A stretch of 64,000 bases of DNA from Notospermus geniculatus (GCA_002633025.1 NMRB01000007.1:1-64000), one strand, 5' to 3'. Numbered from the stretch's first letter, positions 1 through 11,040 are shown. A program made the numbers and translations. The notes: generated by a model from the sequence alone, not told the origin.

Positions 1-227
1 CTGTTAACTGAGTGTTTAATCCGTGTTATGTGGTATTCTTAAATGACTTAAAAATCTAAGGGAAAACAAGTGCCAAATAGTTACTTATTTTGTAAGGCAT
101 AGCACAATAATGTTCTCCGATTTTGTAAAATAATGTGGTATTTTTGACAACACTGCCTCAAACCTCATTCTCTACTTCACCCTGAGTTATCCAAGGTACA
201 AAAAGCACAAAATTGACACAATCAATG

Positions 228-428
228 ATAATAAACAAGAAGTCAATCTCCAGAATTCACGAATTTTCAACCCCAACCGGGGTCTTTTTCAAGTGGAACT
301 TTACAATCTGAAACTCTAGAAAAGACCCAGAGTTTCTAGAGTTTCAGATTGTAAAGTTCCACTTGAAAAAGACCCCGGTTGGGGTCGAAAATTCGTGAAT
401 TCTGGAGATTGACTTCTTGTTTATTATC
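228..428. repeat. Near-perfect long palindrome (foldback element)
   Basis: Arms of about 95 bases (228-322 and 332-428) are inverted copies separated by about 9 bases. The outer ends read GATAATAAACAAGAAGTC and its complement. CACCCTGAGTTAT occurs on both sides, at about 178 and about 429, as a direct repeat. Probably a foldback MITE; no coding capacity. Confidence 0.9.
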
Positions 429-502
429 ACCCTGAGTTATGATGTCATTTGGGTGAGTTGGGACAGGAAGGGGTGGAATTCACATCGAATACCAAGACAC
501 CT

Positions 503-722
503 GCGTGTCAGAGTGGTACAATCGAAATATTGACGCCTCTCACCTCTGAGGTTCCAGGTTCGATCCCCGGTCGGCCCCACTCTTCATGTGACAGAGAGGG
601 TGACTATCTTTGACAGCACAGTTTCTCCGGGCACTCTGGTTTCCTCCTGCTCTTGAATTCATCCAATGTTGTCTACAGAGCTGACAATGCTCTATTTGGC
701 AGTGGGCTCTCAATTCAATTTA
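503..722 (+). mobile_element. tRNA-derived SINE
   Basis: The head resembles a tRNA promoter: an A-box-like GTCAGAGTGGTACAATCG, then a B box GGTTCGATCCC at about 557. A conserved body follows (CTTCATGTGACAGAGAGGG) and ends near TTGTCTACAGAGCTGAC. Other copies lie at 2661, 13730, 14196, 30678, 32075, 36163 and 43043. Confidence 0.75.
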
Positions 723-1668
723 CACACCTGTATCACTCCACAAATTTGCCTCTTGAATCAGACTTTTTCCCCTTTACCATATCAACGTCTTTCTCTATGT
801 TTTGACACACCCCTTTCCAATAACGTCGATTATCAGTAGTAATCACCTAGTAACTGCACAGGTTCACTTTGTTTAATAACACAGACAAAGCAATGATCAT
901 GCATTGTTATTTAATGCTGACCAAGTACGGTAAATTTGACATCACTGAATATGTTTCACCTTCTTCACGTGTGATTTGTCTAGCTAGTCATTACCATTAC
1001 TGGTAAGTTTTAATACATGAAACGAGTGTCTGCAGTTTCTGAAGTTGAAGAAATGGAGTGGTGTCATGTTCTGTGGGAAGGGCAAAACTCTGGACATGTT
1101 CAGGTGCTACGTTCAGAGACTGAGTGTGATAAATTTCTGCTCAGGAGGTGAGGGTTTTCAATTGAGTTCTACGGCAGGGACACCCAGTGTGCAAAAATAT
1201 TGCATGCGAGCAGCTTGTGGTTTTGATTATTCAAGCGGACAACCAAATCGGAATATTATTAGGCCCACAGGATAAAATGTTAATTTATTGAAACTGTTTG
1301 AGAACATTGATTTATACAACATGATGCAGACACATGTGATATTAAAAACTCTGAATGGTTGTCATGCTGTGTCTCATGACATCAGATTGCCATGTTAATT
1401 GAAACCCATTATTACGGATGACATGGTATTATTGTATCATCTGCTGCAGCTGTTGTATCCAGCTGCTAAACTTTAATCGTGCTGTTTAAGGATGGTAAAT
1501 ATTGGTCCTTCAGATGTCATCGTGTACAGATGCTGGATGATTTAGCTTCAAGCCGCGAGCTCTTTTTAATATTCCCAACTCGAATGTGACATGACCTGGA
1601 ATATAGTCCTAATAAAACTCAGTCTGATCGGAGAGACTGTCAAGATTGTATTTCTTTCAAAGGCATTC

Positions 1669-1900
1669 GGCAGATTACACTCAAATCTGTGAAAACCTGG
1701 GACTGCTATATTTGGCAGATTATACCCAAATCTGTAAGAACTTTGGACTGCTACATTTGGCAGATTACACTCAGACTCAGTCAAATCTGTGGGAACTTGG
1801 GACTGCTACTTATGGCAGATTGCATTCACATTTGTAAATACTTGGGACTGCTACATCCAGCAGATTACACTCAAATCTGTGAGAATTTGGAGCACTCTCT
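1669..1900. repeat. Minisatellite, unit about 45 bases
   Basis: About five imperfect units of GGCAGATTACACTCAAATCT followed by GTGAAAACCTGGGACTGCTA. Short reading frames on both strands here are by-products of the repeat. Confidence 0.85.
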
Positions 1901-2660
1901 AGTTTTGTGAACTGGAATTTGTGAAGAGGTAAATAACTTCATGGTGCTGGGTCTTGGGTTGTTTATGTTTTCGGGTTTCTTTCCTCATCTTGAATGCTGG
2001 TGTTGGTGTTATGTGTTTCTCCCGTTTCCAATCTAGCATGGGACTTCCTAATGTCTTAAATTTCAGCGGCAGTGAATTGGTACTGGTACTGGTACATAAA
2101 TAGAGTGCAGTTGGAATGAAAATGAGTTTCTGGTGTACCTAAAATTACCATATAAGCCTTGATTGTGCCGAACCTCACAACACAATGAAGATGTTTTGGA
2201 TATCCTTGTATCGTCATGGCAACCTGATTGGTGTTGATTTTGATCTTCATTTGTTTTTTAAACTCCTACAGCATCTTTTGTCCAATAACCTTTGATATAG
2301 ATTTGATGATATTATTATGTTGCCACGGCGACCAAGTCTACACACTTTTATTACCGATCTTAGTTCGTTAATAATATTTGCGATGCTAGGCAACTGGAAT
2401 TTGACTCACCACTCAGTTGAATATCTCAAGAGTTAAAAAAAGGGAAGTTTTGGCAAATACCAAATATGGTGCCGTTCACCAAATATGGTGTAAGGCTTTC
2501 AAGGTCGGACCTGGGGATGCATTTGTTGATATAGGACAATGATATTGTACTTTTATCAAAATGACAAATCGAATTGGATTGATCACATTGTCATGCATTC
2601 AGAATGGTAATGTGGAGATTGCATTGTTGAATTGAAAATCCTACGGCTTTGTTGTTCTGC

Positions 2661-3025
2661 TGTCCAGACTGGTGCAGTAGAAACATCAGTGCTTGTCACC
2701 TCTCACTCTGCGGTCATGGGTTTGATTCTTGTCCAAGAGCAGGTTTTCTGTGGGGCATGTGTCTTCTTTGTGCAACAACATCATATGGCTCAGTAAGAGT
2801 CCAGTATTGTCTACACAGCCAATAGTACCAATATTTTCTATAGAGCCAATAGTGCCAATTATAGAGCCATTAGTACCAATATTTTCTATAGAGCCAATAG
2901 TGCCAATATTATCTGTAGAGTCAATAGTACCAATATTTTCTCGAGCCAATAGTGCCAGTATTGTCTACAAAGCCAACAGTGCCTGTATTGTCCATGGGCC
3001 CAATAGTGCCAACAATGCTCAGCTC
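2661..3025 (+). mobile_element. tRNA-derived SINE with expanded tail
   Basis: The head CAGACTGGTGCAGTAGAAAC and a degenerate B box are followed, from about 2796, by many copies of a 25-30 base unit based on TCTATAGAGCCAATAGTGCC. Other copies carry only one such tail unit (for example near 30848). Confidence 0.7.
2796..3012. repeat. Minisatellite grown from the SINE tail
   Basis: Seven to nine imperfect units of AGAGCCAATAGTGCCAATAT with variable spacing. Unit ends match the SINE tail TTGTCTACAGAGCCAATA found elsewhere in the window. Confidence 0.85.
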
Positions 3026-3426
3026 CTTCAGGTATAGACTGCTTGCAAGGAGGTACACTGTTAGAAATAACAGAGGATTTTGCAGAAAATTCCTGCAGCA
3101 GAGTCTCAGGACGTGGATTTGTAAATTACAGACTCAAAGAAATGTTAACAGAGACTTGACTGGAGGCTGACCAAATTATATTTTCATACTGCTCTCGGAA
3201 GCATCATTATGAAAAGTCCAATTAAGTCCAACCAATACAGGAAAGCATAAATCATGCCATATGTAAATTTACAGAAAGTCCCAGAGACTGCTGCAAGCAC
3301 TTTCTGTAAAATTATTACAATAATTTCTAACAGTGTAGGCTATTGCTGAGTTGGCATTAGGATTTTTTTTAATACTTTCATGAGTAGCCCTCACTCCTCA
3401 CTGTAACTAAATGTTCTCTTTTCCAG

Positions 3427-4330
3427 CTGAACAGTGCCTGGGCAATGAATAAGGACCAGCTACCCCCACACGTCAACCGCGTCCACATCGAAGACTTTGT
3501 CTGCCAGGAGTTCATTGATCTCGTTCAAGGAAATGTCTCTGATCAAATCAAAATAACGCACATGAAAAATGCATTCCTCATTCTGGATAAGTATTGGGAG
3601 TCGCATTACGAGAGCTACGTCAAGTCGACTGTCACGGATGAGAACGGGAAGGTACTCAAGGAGGTCGATTCGTCTTTTTTTAGCAACTTGAAACAGATGG
3701 CATGGATTCCTGTCACCAAGGTGATATTCTCATACGATGCGGTGAACAAGAATGTGTTGGTGGAGGAGGACAGGGCGCTTGTCAAAAGTTGTGATGCGTA
3801 CATTGCCTCACCGTTCGTACAGAATCTAGTCGGACTGCATGTTCCTATGCTGCTTCCAGATTTGCCAAAGTCCGGGTCGTTTGCTCGCGATCTTGGGATC
3901 CGGATGGAAATCTCAGTCAATGAAGTGAAGAATTTTTTAGTGTCTTGGTGCACCGGAAAACCGGTCGATGATAATTCTAATATCAAGGGAGGAGTCAGCC
4001 AGCCGACCGAGCCACGTGTGGAGTTCTTCACAAGTCTCGACGAAATCAAGAATGTTTACAAGTTCTTGCAGAAGATGATGGATGAGGTGGAATTCCAAGT
4101 CCTGTTTGACCAATACCCTGCTCTGTTTATCCCAGTCACGAAGGCAAACACAGAGGTCCCCAAACCAGGATCTGTTGTAACCAAGGGCATGTTTTATTAC
4201 GTCTCCGAGGCTTGCTGGCATGATCCAACGAAAATGTTTGGGAAGTATCGACCGAGCTTTGTTGACAATCAAACAGGTCAACGTTTCAAACGTCTGCTCG
4301 TGAGAGCACATTACCAGGAGATAGCCATTG
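3427..4330 (+). pseudogene. Tandem partial copy of the NOV-like large exon
   Basis: Same acceptor and same first 300 codons as the exon at 4401, with about 14 base differences over 900 bases and only one amino-acid change (Ala for Thr in KQMAWIPV). After CAGGAGATA the copy runs straight into a second copy of the upstream intron, reads a short unrelated tail and stops at 4380. It has no donor equivalent to 5726. It is either a real internal duplication left incomplete or the other allele placed in tandem by the assembler. Confidence 0.75.
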
Positions 4331-4400
4331 GCACTATTTTTTTTAATACTTTCATGAGTAGCCCTCACTCCTCACTGTAACTAAATGTTCTCTTTTCCAG

Positions 4401-5726
4401 CTGAACAGTGCCTGGGCAATGAATAAGGACCAGCTACCCCCACACGTCAACCGCGTCCACATCGAAGACTTTGTCTGCCAGGAGTTCATCGATCTCGTTC
4501 AAGGAAATGTCTCTGATCAAATCAAAATAACGCACATGAAAAATGCATTCCTCATTCTGGATAAGTATTGGGAGTCACATTATGAGAGCTACGTCAAGTC
4601 GACGGTCACGGATGAGAACGGGAAGGTACTCAAGGAGGTCGATTCATCTTTTTTTAGCAACTTGAAACAGATGACATGGATTCCTGTCACCAAGGTGATA
4701 TTCTCATACGATGCGGTGAACAAGAATGTGTTGGTGGAGGAGGACAGGGCGCTTGTCAAAAGTTGTGATGCGTACATCGCCTCACCGTTCGTACAGAATC
4801 TAGTCGGACTGCATGTTCCTATGCTGCTTCCAGATTTGCCAAAGTCCGGGTCGTTTGCTCGCGATCTTGGGATCCGGATGGAAATCTCAGTCAATGAAGT
4901 GAAGAATTTTTTAGTGTCTTGGTGCACCGGAAAACCAGTCGATGATAATTCTAATATCAAGGGAGGAGTCAGCCAGCCGACCGAGCCACGTGTGGAGTTC
5001 TTCACAAGTCTCGACGAAATCAAGAATGTTTACAAGTTCTTGCAGAAGATGATGGATGAAGTGGAATTCCAAGTCCTGTTTGACCAATACCCTGCTCTGT
5101 TTATCCCAGTCACCAAAGCAAACACAGAGGTCCCCAAACCAGGATCTGTTGTCACCAAGGGCATGTTTTATTACGTCTCCGAGGCTTGCTGGCATGATCC
5201 GACAAAAATGTTTGGGAAGTATCGACCGAGCTTTGTTGACAATCAAACAGGTCAACGTTTCAAACGTCTGCTCGTGAGAGCACATTACCAGGAGATATCG
5301 AGCCAATCTTTTGTCATGATCTAGGCCTCGCATACACGCCGAGTATTGATGAGTATGTCCTACTCTTGGAGCACATTGCATCACTGGTACGGCTACCAGA
5401 CCGTGAGGGCCTAGAGGACGTATTCAGTATCTTTTCTCTGCTTGGCGAACAATGTGTGAAGGTTCTGAAGAACAAGGATCGATCGTGGCAAAAACCGTTC
5501 AAACCCAAGGACCCAAAAAGGACCATCTTAGACGAAGGGATCGTTCACGGACTTTGCCAGGTGCTGCATGGGAAGAGGGTGTTCCCGACCAAGAACAATA
5601 AATGGGTGTGTCTGGAGGATCGGCCAATGATCGCTGATGATAAACGTTTGGCGGAGATCTTCATGAAGGAGAGTGAGAACTGCCAAGTCCATTTTGTTCA
5701 GTTTGTGGAGTCGTTTTATGGCCGAG
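4401..5726 (+). CDS. NOV-like gene, large exon (second, complete copy)
   Basis: The acceptor TTCTCTTTTCCAG precedes 4401 and reads LNSAWAMNKDQLPPHVNRV onward. The frame stays open to about 5302, then continues one frame over as EPIFCHDLGLAYTPSIDEY to the donor after 5726 (CGAG|GTATAC). The second half is clearly coding and shares phase with the next exon, so the shift at about 5297-5303 is either an assembly error or a real lesion. Positions 4401-5302 match 3427-4329 at roughly 98-99 percent. Confidence 0.75.
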
Positions 5727-8700
5727 GTATACATTTTCCTTAACTTTTCACAATTTTTTCCAAGGACGCGTGTCCAACCTGCTGAAAACAAAGTGTTTTA
5801 CTTGGATTTTCATCTGTAATTAGTAGCCCCTGACAGATTCATTTCACTGATTGGTCATTTCAGTTCTGTAATCAGGACACCTCCTCTCCAATAGGAACAG
5901 TATCTGTCTGACGAGAGAAGTCCTTAAAAGAGAGGTTCCACTGTGGCTGTGGCTATGCCAGTGGGACAGATCTTGAGAAACTTTGGCCATTGACGGTACC
6001 TACCGCTCCCTACAATGGAGGGAGGTCAACAGATGAGGTCATTTTGGAGCCTTTGTGCTGAGAGGATAAACTTGCCCATTGAACGTTTGTACCTCTGTAA
6101 TCTGAATCTGTTTATCTTCCAGAATTAGGAGAGGAGGGAGAAGAAGAGGAGGATGATCGCAGATCGCTGAAGGTCCTGCCCAAAGTCTTCTTTCACGCTG
6201 TCGGGATACAATCTCTGAGTGACTGCATCGAGACTAAGACTATCACAGAATCCAGTGCGCTGTGCAGCACTGTTCATGCCTACGTGCAAAAAGTCGTGCC
6301 ATTCATACAACTTCTGATGATCTCACGACCGAGGTTGTACCGTGGAATCTACGAGCAGCTGATTGAGCGTAAGATCCACCAGCAGCTGAAGACGTTGCAG
6401 TTTTTACAAGCCAAGAAGATCGAGGTGGCCTTCACGATGCGGACGATGCCAAACGTCTGCATAACCCGACCGATGAAGGCGAATCTCTGCATAAAAAATA
6501 ACACTCTGTACGTTCAGGAGGATAATATCACTGCCAACCATCTCATCAATCGTGAAATCATGAAACTTTTCCTACCTCCTGGGAATGAAGAGCTCGAAGT
6601 CGACGTCTGTAATTTCTTGACGATTCTGTCAACGTGCCCGAACTCGGATATGTTCATGGAGTATCAGGGGCTCATTACACTGCCATCGAGTGAGACTGCT
6701 TGGGTGATTCCAGGCAAAACTGGGAAACAGAAGTCAAGCAAAGGTACCAGTAAACAATTTCTACTGATTTCAACATTGTGGAATGCACTTTCCCTGTTTG
6801 TTGCCCTGAATTATGGATGGGGTATGAAATGCTGTGTTAATTAAGGATGGGGTATGAAATATAGTGGCAATTGTGGGTATAATGAAATTTTCTTTTCTAT
6901 CTCACAGCAGCGCCACCACCTCCTGATGTAAATAACATATCCGCTGATATCAACTGGACGGAGGAAGATGAATACATGAGGACTCGTTACTCTCATAAAA
7001 ACAAGGGATCAAGTCGGAGCTGGGCGCCGAGCAAATCAAAGTCACATGATAGTGAAGGTAAGCGGCTGGCGCAAAAACGCCGCATTTTACGTGCGAGATA
7101 TAGTCAAAGACTTCATTAGTTTGTGAGAGATGTTTTATCGCGTCGATGTGGATGAATTGCAGAAGGGACATCGGATGTGGCGCTAATGTGATGCGACCAT
7201 TTTGTCTCTGTGTCTAACCCAGGGCACATATCACGTCGGTTGTGAAGGACTTGTTCCAGTAATACCTTGGGCGGTGTGAGACTCGTGAAAGGATTCAGAG
7301 TAGAAAAAATCTCGCGTCTTGTAGTTTGTTGTGTTCTAGAATAGATATCAGTTGCTGTTTTAGTGGTCAATTGAAGTAGAATGTTGAGAATCACCCCTCC
7401 TCTTCAACAATATAACATTAGATTTAGAAAGAATGGGACTTTGACTGAAAAAAAACATCACAGCTGATGTTGCATTGTCCTCCTCTCCAAGGAAATGAAC
7501 TCATGAAAAGTCTTTAACGTAGTGCTCTCTTTTCTTGCGTCAAAAGTAAAACGGAAGGGAGGTAGGAATGCGCTGGTACGTAAGCGCATTTCCAGTAAGT
7601 ACATCTGTTACTTGGTTCTGCTGGGGTTGATCCTCGTCTACACGTCCGTCTCACAGCGACTATTCACCGCATTGGAGTAAATTACGGAATCACCACAAAT
7701 GTCGTCTGTCACTCTGTTTACAAAGACTCCGATTCTACAAAACCTGATTGTGCGTCATCTGTACCTTTGTCGCTTTCTGTGGTGCACTCCATGCTCCAGG
7801 TGAAACGAACAGAACGGACAGAAACGAAACTTGAACCGCTGGACTGTTTTTCATTCTCAGAACCAGAGAAACTGCCGGAAGATCACGCACTGCCGTTGTC
7901 ACCACCTCATCAAAAACGCCCTCTAGTCGCTGTAGCGCCGATGCCCAAGATCACTGCCACTGTATCGGTGAATTCCGTGAAGGAAACGGAGGAAGCCAGG
8001 CAAAAGCTGTCGCAAGAGATCAGCCTTGAGGTGATGGAGGATTGCAGCCAAGTCAGGCGAGGTGAGATATTAGTTTGGTTTTCAGAGCTGGGGTTACGTG
8101 GAAGCCATTGGCCTACTGACATTGGCACCCTCTCCTTCAGTTGGAACAATAATAAGTGCCATTTCCGAAGAAGAGCATCAGGTGACCTGATTTTGGTCAA
8201 AAGTCCGCGAGCCCTTTGAGAAACCCACCTCCTGCCCTAGGCCTAGGTTTAACTCTGCGATTACTGCCTGATAACTTCATTATTTGAACCATCTTTCCCC
8301 TCTTTTGCAGCCATTACAAAACGTCGTGAAAAAACAGCTGTGGATCTGGATTCTGAGAATGAATATTCAGACGACGACACATTTGATCAACGAGCGCGTA
8401 AGAAGAAGTCCATGAAACCAAAACAGCGGTCGGATTCGGAGGGCAGTTCTCTTGGGGAAGGTGGATACCCGAAAGGTGGGCAAGGATCTGTGATGGACTG
8501 GGTGAATGGACCTATTAATACTCTAGTCAAACTCGACAAAGCCAAATATGTGCAGGAATGGAGTCGAATCGAGGATATTCCGTTTGAGCGTTTACCTGAA
8601 AGAGTGCATTTCGATCTCCCGATGTTACCGGATCAATCCGATCGAAGCCAGGTGGGGCGGTGGGGGGAACAATGGGTCTACGATTATCTCTGCCATAATT

Positions 8701-9020
8701 ATAGTGAAGAAATACACAAAAAATATCTCCAGATAACTTGGTTGAATCGTAAGAACGAGACAGGGTCACCGTATGATATCAAACTTGAGTTTGCCAATGG
8801 GCACATGGTATGTATAGAAGTGAAGAGTACGCAATCGGTGAACAAAGACTATTTTGAGATCTCACCAAACGAGGTGGAACTCGCTAAAAAGATGATGCAG
8901 GATTATCACATTTATCGGTTGTACAACGCGGGAAATTGCCAGGACGTCAAACTCAAGATCCTACGGAATGCAGTTGCGATGATGGACATGAGAACTGTTG
9001 TACTTCTTTTACAGCTTTAA
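4401..9020 (+). CDS. NO VEIN-like protein, 3' part, ending in DUF3883/NOV C-terminal domain
   Basis: Spliced gene read as exons 4401-5726, 6123-6743, 6908-7057, 7547-7594, 7657-8061 and 8311-9020, all joined in phase 1 at GT-AG borders. The last exon carries the family signature: GRWGEQWVYDYL, then SPYDI near 8770 and CIEVKS near 8811-8828, matching the D...E-x-K pattern of the PD-(D/E)XK-like DUF3883 domain named after plant NO VEIN. Family members usually have an upstream sacsin-type HATPase region. I do not see it, so the 5' end is outside the window, missing, or unrecognised. The middle is charged and contains basic, nuclear-signal-like stretches (exon 7547-7594 gives VKRKGGRNALVRKRIS). 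The exon ending at 5726 changes frame near 5300, by two extra bases or one lost base. Whether it encodes a working protein is therefore uncertain. Biochemical role of animal members is not established. Confidence 0.8.
5860..5943. mobile_element. Pogo-like MITE fragment in a NOV-like intron
   Basis: Contains ATCAGGACACCTCCTCTCC and ends with AGAGAGGTTCCACTG, the terminal motif shared with the fuller element at 13436-13603. The left end is degraded. Confidence 0.5.
6123..6743 (+). CDS. NOV-like gene, second visible exon
   Basis: The acceptor TTTATCTTCCAG ends at 6122 and the donor AAAG|GTACCA follows 6743; both ends are phase 1. It starts with a Glu/Asp run (ELGEEGEEEEDD) and continues as a 207-residue ordered-looking segment including RPRLYRGIYEQLIERKIHQQ. 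No named domain recognised. Confidence 0.8.
6908..7057 (+). CDS. NOV-like gene, 50-codon exon with tandem acceptor
   Basis: The acceptor is CACAGCAG, so splicing can begin at 6908 or 6911 and both keep the phase-1 frame. The two forms differ by one alanine before a Pro run (PPPPDVNNISADINWTEED). The donor GAAG|GTAAGC follows 7057. Both ends are phase 1, so skipping would not break the frame. Confidence 0.78.
7547..7594 (+). CDS. NOV-like gene, 48-base basic micro-exon
   Basis: Between CAAAAG and the strong donor CCA|GTAAGT lie 16 codons, VKRKGGRNALVRKRIS, that join in phase 1 to both neighbours. The two basic clusters resemble a bipartite nuclear signal. The acceptor lacks a pyrimidine right before AG, so the exon is probable rather than certain. 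Confidence 0.6.
7657..8061 (+). CDS. NOV-like gene, linker exon
   Basis: The acceptor CCGTCTCACAG ends at 7656 and the donor CGAG|GTGAGA follows 8061, phase 1 at both ends. It encodes about 135 residues rich in Pro, Ser, Glu and Lys (for example EPEKLPEDHALPLSPPHQK), which looks like a disordered linker before the DUF3883 exon. Confidence 0.75.
8311..9020 (+). CDS. NOV-like gene, last exon with DUF3883 domain
   Basis: The acceptor CTCTTTTGCAG ends at 8310; the stop TAA is at 9018-9020. An acidic then basic start (NEYSDDDTFDQRARKKKS) leads into the domain: GRWGEQWVYDYL near 8652, SPYDIKL near 8767, CIEVKSTQSVNKDYFEIS near 8811. The D and the E-x-K residues expected of the PD-(D/E)XK-like fold are all present. 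The chain ends shortly after a hydrophobic strand (VVLLLQL), as a domain-terminal stop would. Confidence 0.88.
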
Positions 9021-9241
9021 ACTTTCTTTACTTCAAACATTCATGGTTGTGACTGTTCTTGACGCACATCTCTGACGCTTTAGTGAACCTACAATCATCA
9101 ACCCGGCCTGAAGTATTTCTCATTGTTTAACTGATAGATTTCCGACCCAAAACAGTGTTATTTTTTTGTTTGTGGCTGACTCTATACTGCTGATATGCTA
9201 TGACGTCTAAAGGTGAACAAACCCAGTATCATGAATGTGCT

Positions 9242-9247
9242 ATTAAA
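9242..9247 (+). terminator. Possible poly(A) signal of the NOV-like gene
   Basis: ATTAAA lies 222 bases after the DUF3883 stop codon. It is the only close variant I noticed before the next repeat block. Weak evidence. Confidence 0.3.
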
Positions 9248-9968
9248 GTTGATCCTTGTCCGGTATCAGAATGGAATTTATGAAAAACCAATGAGGGTTA
9301 CTTCAGACTGTCTTTCCACTTAATCCCTCTTCCTTGGGATTATCCTAGATCTAGGGATTATCCTAAATACTGGAAATCTTCCAAAAATGACCAAAAACCA
9401 GTACTGTCCTCTAATGGCAAACGGATGATCAGTGGGAGGACATTCAGTTGAAGTAATGGCTATATCATGCACTACTGAATACACTGGCGTGAACAGTGTA
9501 GTTGTTACTTCAATCAACTGCACCCCCACTGATTCCTAGTAGAGGTACTGCCTTTACCATTGGGAGAGCTACATTACTCTCATGGGAGTCGAGGCATAAG
9601 ATTTTTGACTTGTTCTGTCCAGCAGTGAGTCTGTCATCAAATGGCTACTCGTATCAACCTTCACGGTGTGATGACTTATCCTTTGGCAGTTTGTATTTGT
9701 TAAATGTGATCAAATAATTCTTCATGTAATCGAGATATCAGAACCTCATGTGGAAATAATTTTGATTGTTCAGGGTGTATTGGATTTTGAAATGTCTAGT
9801 TTAGCCATTCAGAACAGAGCATGCCTGGTTGCTACCATTTTATGATTCTGTATATTTTCTCGGTGTACAAACTTGACAAAAGGTGCTTGGAAGAGTGTTC
9901 ATTTAATATTTATGTGCTGACTTTTAAGGTCAAAATGGTGATCATCTATTCTTGTACTTAAGCTACCT

Positions 9969-10252
9969 GACCCAGTGTCACATCGATTTGATCAGTGATC
10001 AGTGTGACCTGTTTTGATCAATGATTAGTGAGATCTGAGTCAATGTCACACTGTTTTGATCAGTGAGCAGTGTGACTTGAGGCGGTGTCACATCGCTTTG
10101 ATCAGTGAGATCTGAGCCAATGTCACACTGTTTTTATCAGTGAGCAGTGTGACCTGAGCCAGTGTCACATCATTTTGATCAATGAGCAGTGTGACCTGAG
10201 TCACATCATGTTGATCAGTGAGCAGTGTGACTTGAGCCAGTGTCACATCATT
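9969..10252. repeat. Minisatellite with unit about 40-50 bases
   Basis: Repeats of TTTTGATCAGTGAGCAGTGT and GACCTGAGCCAGTGTCACAT. It contains many GATC and TGATCA palindromes. No coding signal. Confidence 0.85.
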
Positions 10253-10253
10253 A

Positions 10254-10560
10254 GCTCACCTGGAGTGAGCTTATGTCGTGGGTCTGCGTCCGTCGTCCGT
10301 CGTCGTCCGTCGTCCGTCGTTGTCCGTTAGCAGGGCACGTTAAATTTGGTAGCCAGTTTGGTAACCAACATAGAATAATACTAGGCCTAGTATGCTTTTG
10401 TACAACCGGCCCCAGATCACCTCCAAATTTTTATCATAGGTTAATCTAATGAGGGTACATTACATATATAACGGGGTTTTGATTTGACCTACTTTTCAAG
10501 GTCACAGAGGTCAAAGTTCAAAATTAGTCATTTGGTGGCACATTTCGTAACTGCTTGGGC
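10254..10560. mobile_element. Dispersed repeat with AGCTCACC hairpin and GTCGTCC run
   Basis: An AGCTCACCTGGAGTGAGCT hairpin is followed by a GTCCGTCGTCC simple run and about 200 bases of unique-looking sequence. A related segment in opposite orientation is at 54816-54994. I know this signature from several marine invertebrate genomes but cannot name the family. Confidence 0.55.
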
Positions 10561-11040
10561 TATTGACTTGAAACTTGGTACGTCGTATACACCCCTATGT
10601 CAGGTGACCTATGACACCACTTTTCGGTCCGATTCGATTTTCCGCTTGTGGAGTCACCGAGCGTGTTCTTGGATCAGGAAACGTAGTAAAACCCAGCTTT
10701 TCTAAAACATGAACCCGAATGGCTTTATTCGAAGCTTTCCCGTGTGGTACATTCAGTTGTTTGTTCATAGTTTTGTTATTTGAAATCTGCAAAGATAGAA
10801 CATGTAAAAGGAATCATAATTCCTGTGCCCAGAAAGATAAACAGTAGGCCTAGACATGCTTGCACTGACATGTGAAGTAAGATGGGATATCAACTCCGTG
10901 ATCTGCTAATAGATGGCGTATTGCCTTGAGACGAAAATATGATCCAGCATGACACTTGACAGTCCAACTGACAGCAGTGCTTATGACACAAGATTATCAT
11001 TTCTTACATTCAGATCGTAATCATTGCGTTCTATGTTTTC

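Larger units (their letters stand above)
1..1110. repeat. Left copy of a ~1 kb duplication (partner 13996-14810)
   Basis: Bases 1-160 and 452-1110 match 13996-14150 and 14152-14810 almost base for base. The right copy lacks 161-451 and has a single N there. The copy runs off the left edge, so its full length is unknown. Similarity ends at CTACGTTCAG. The two copies flank the NOV-like gene. Confidence 0.9.

Noticed and set aside
557-567. A functional tRNA gene at 503-575
   Set aside because: The A/B-box-like sequence is part of a dispersed SINE with a conserved non-tRNA body, and the cloverleaf cannot be completed.
3615-5384. Minus-strand frames of 140-157 codons opposite the NOV-like exons
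   Set aside because: Shadows of the strongly coding plus strand; both copies show the same shadow and silent plus-strand differences.
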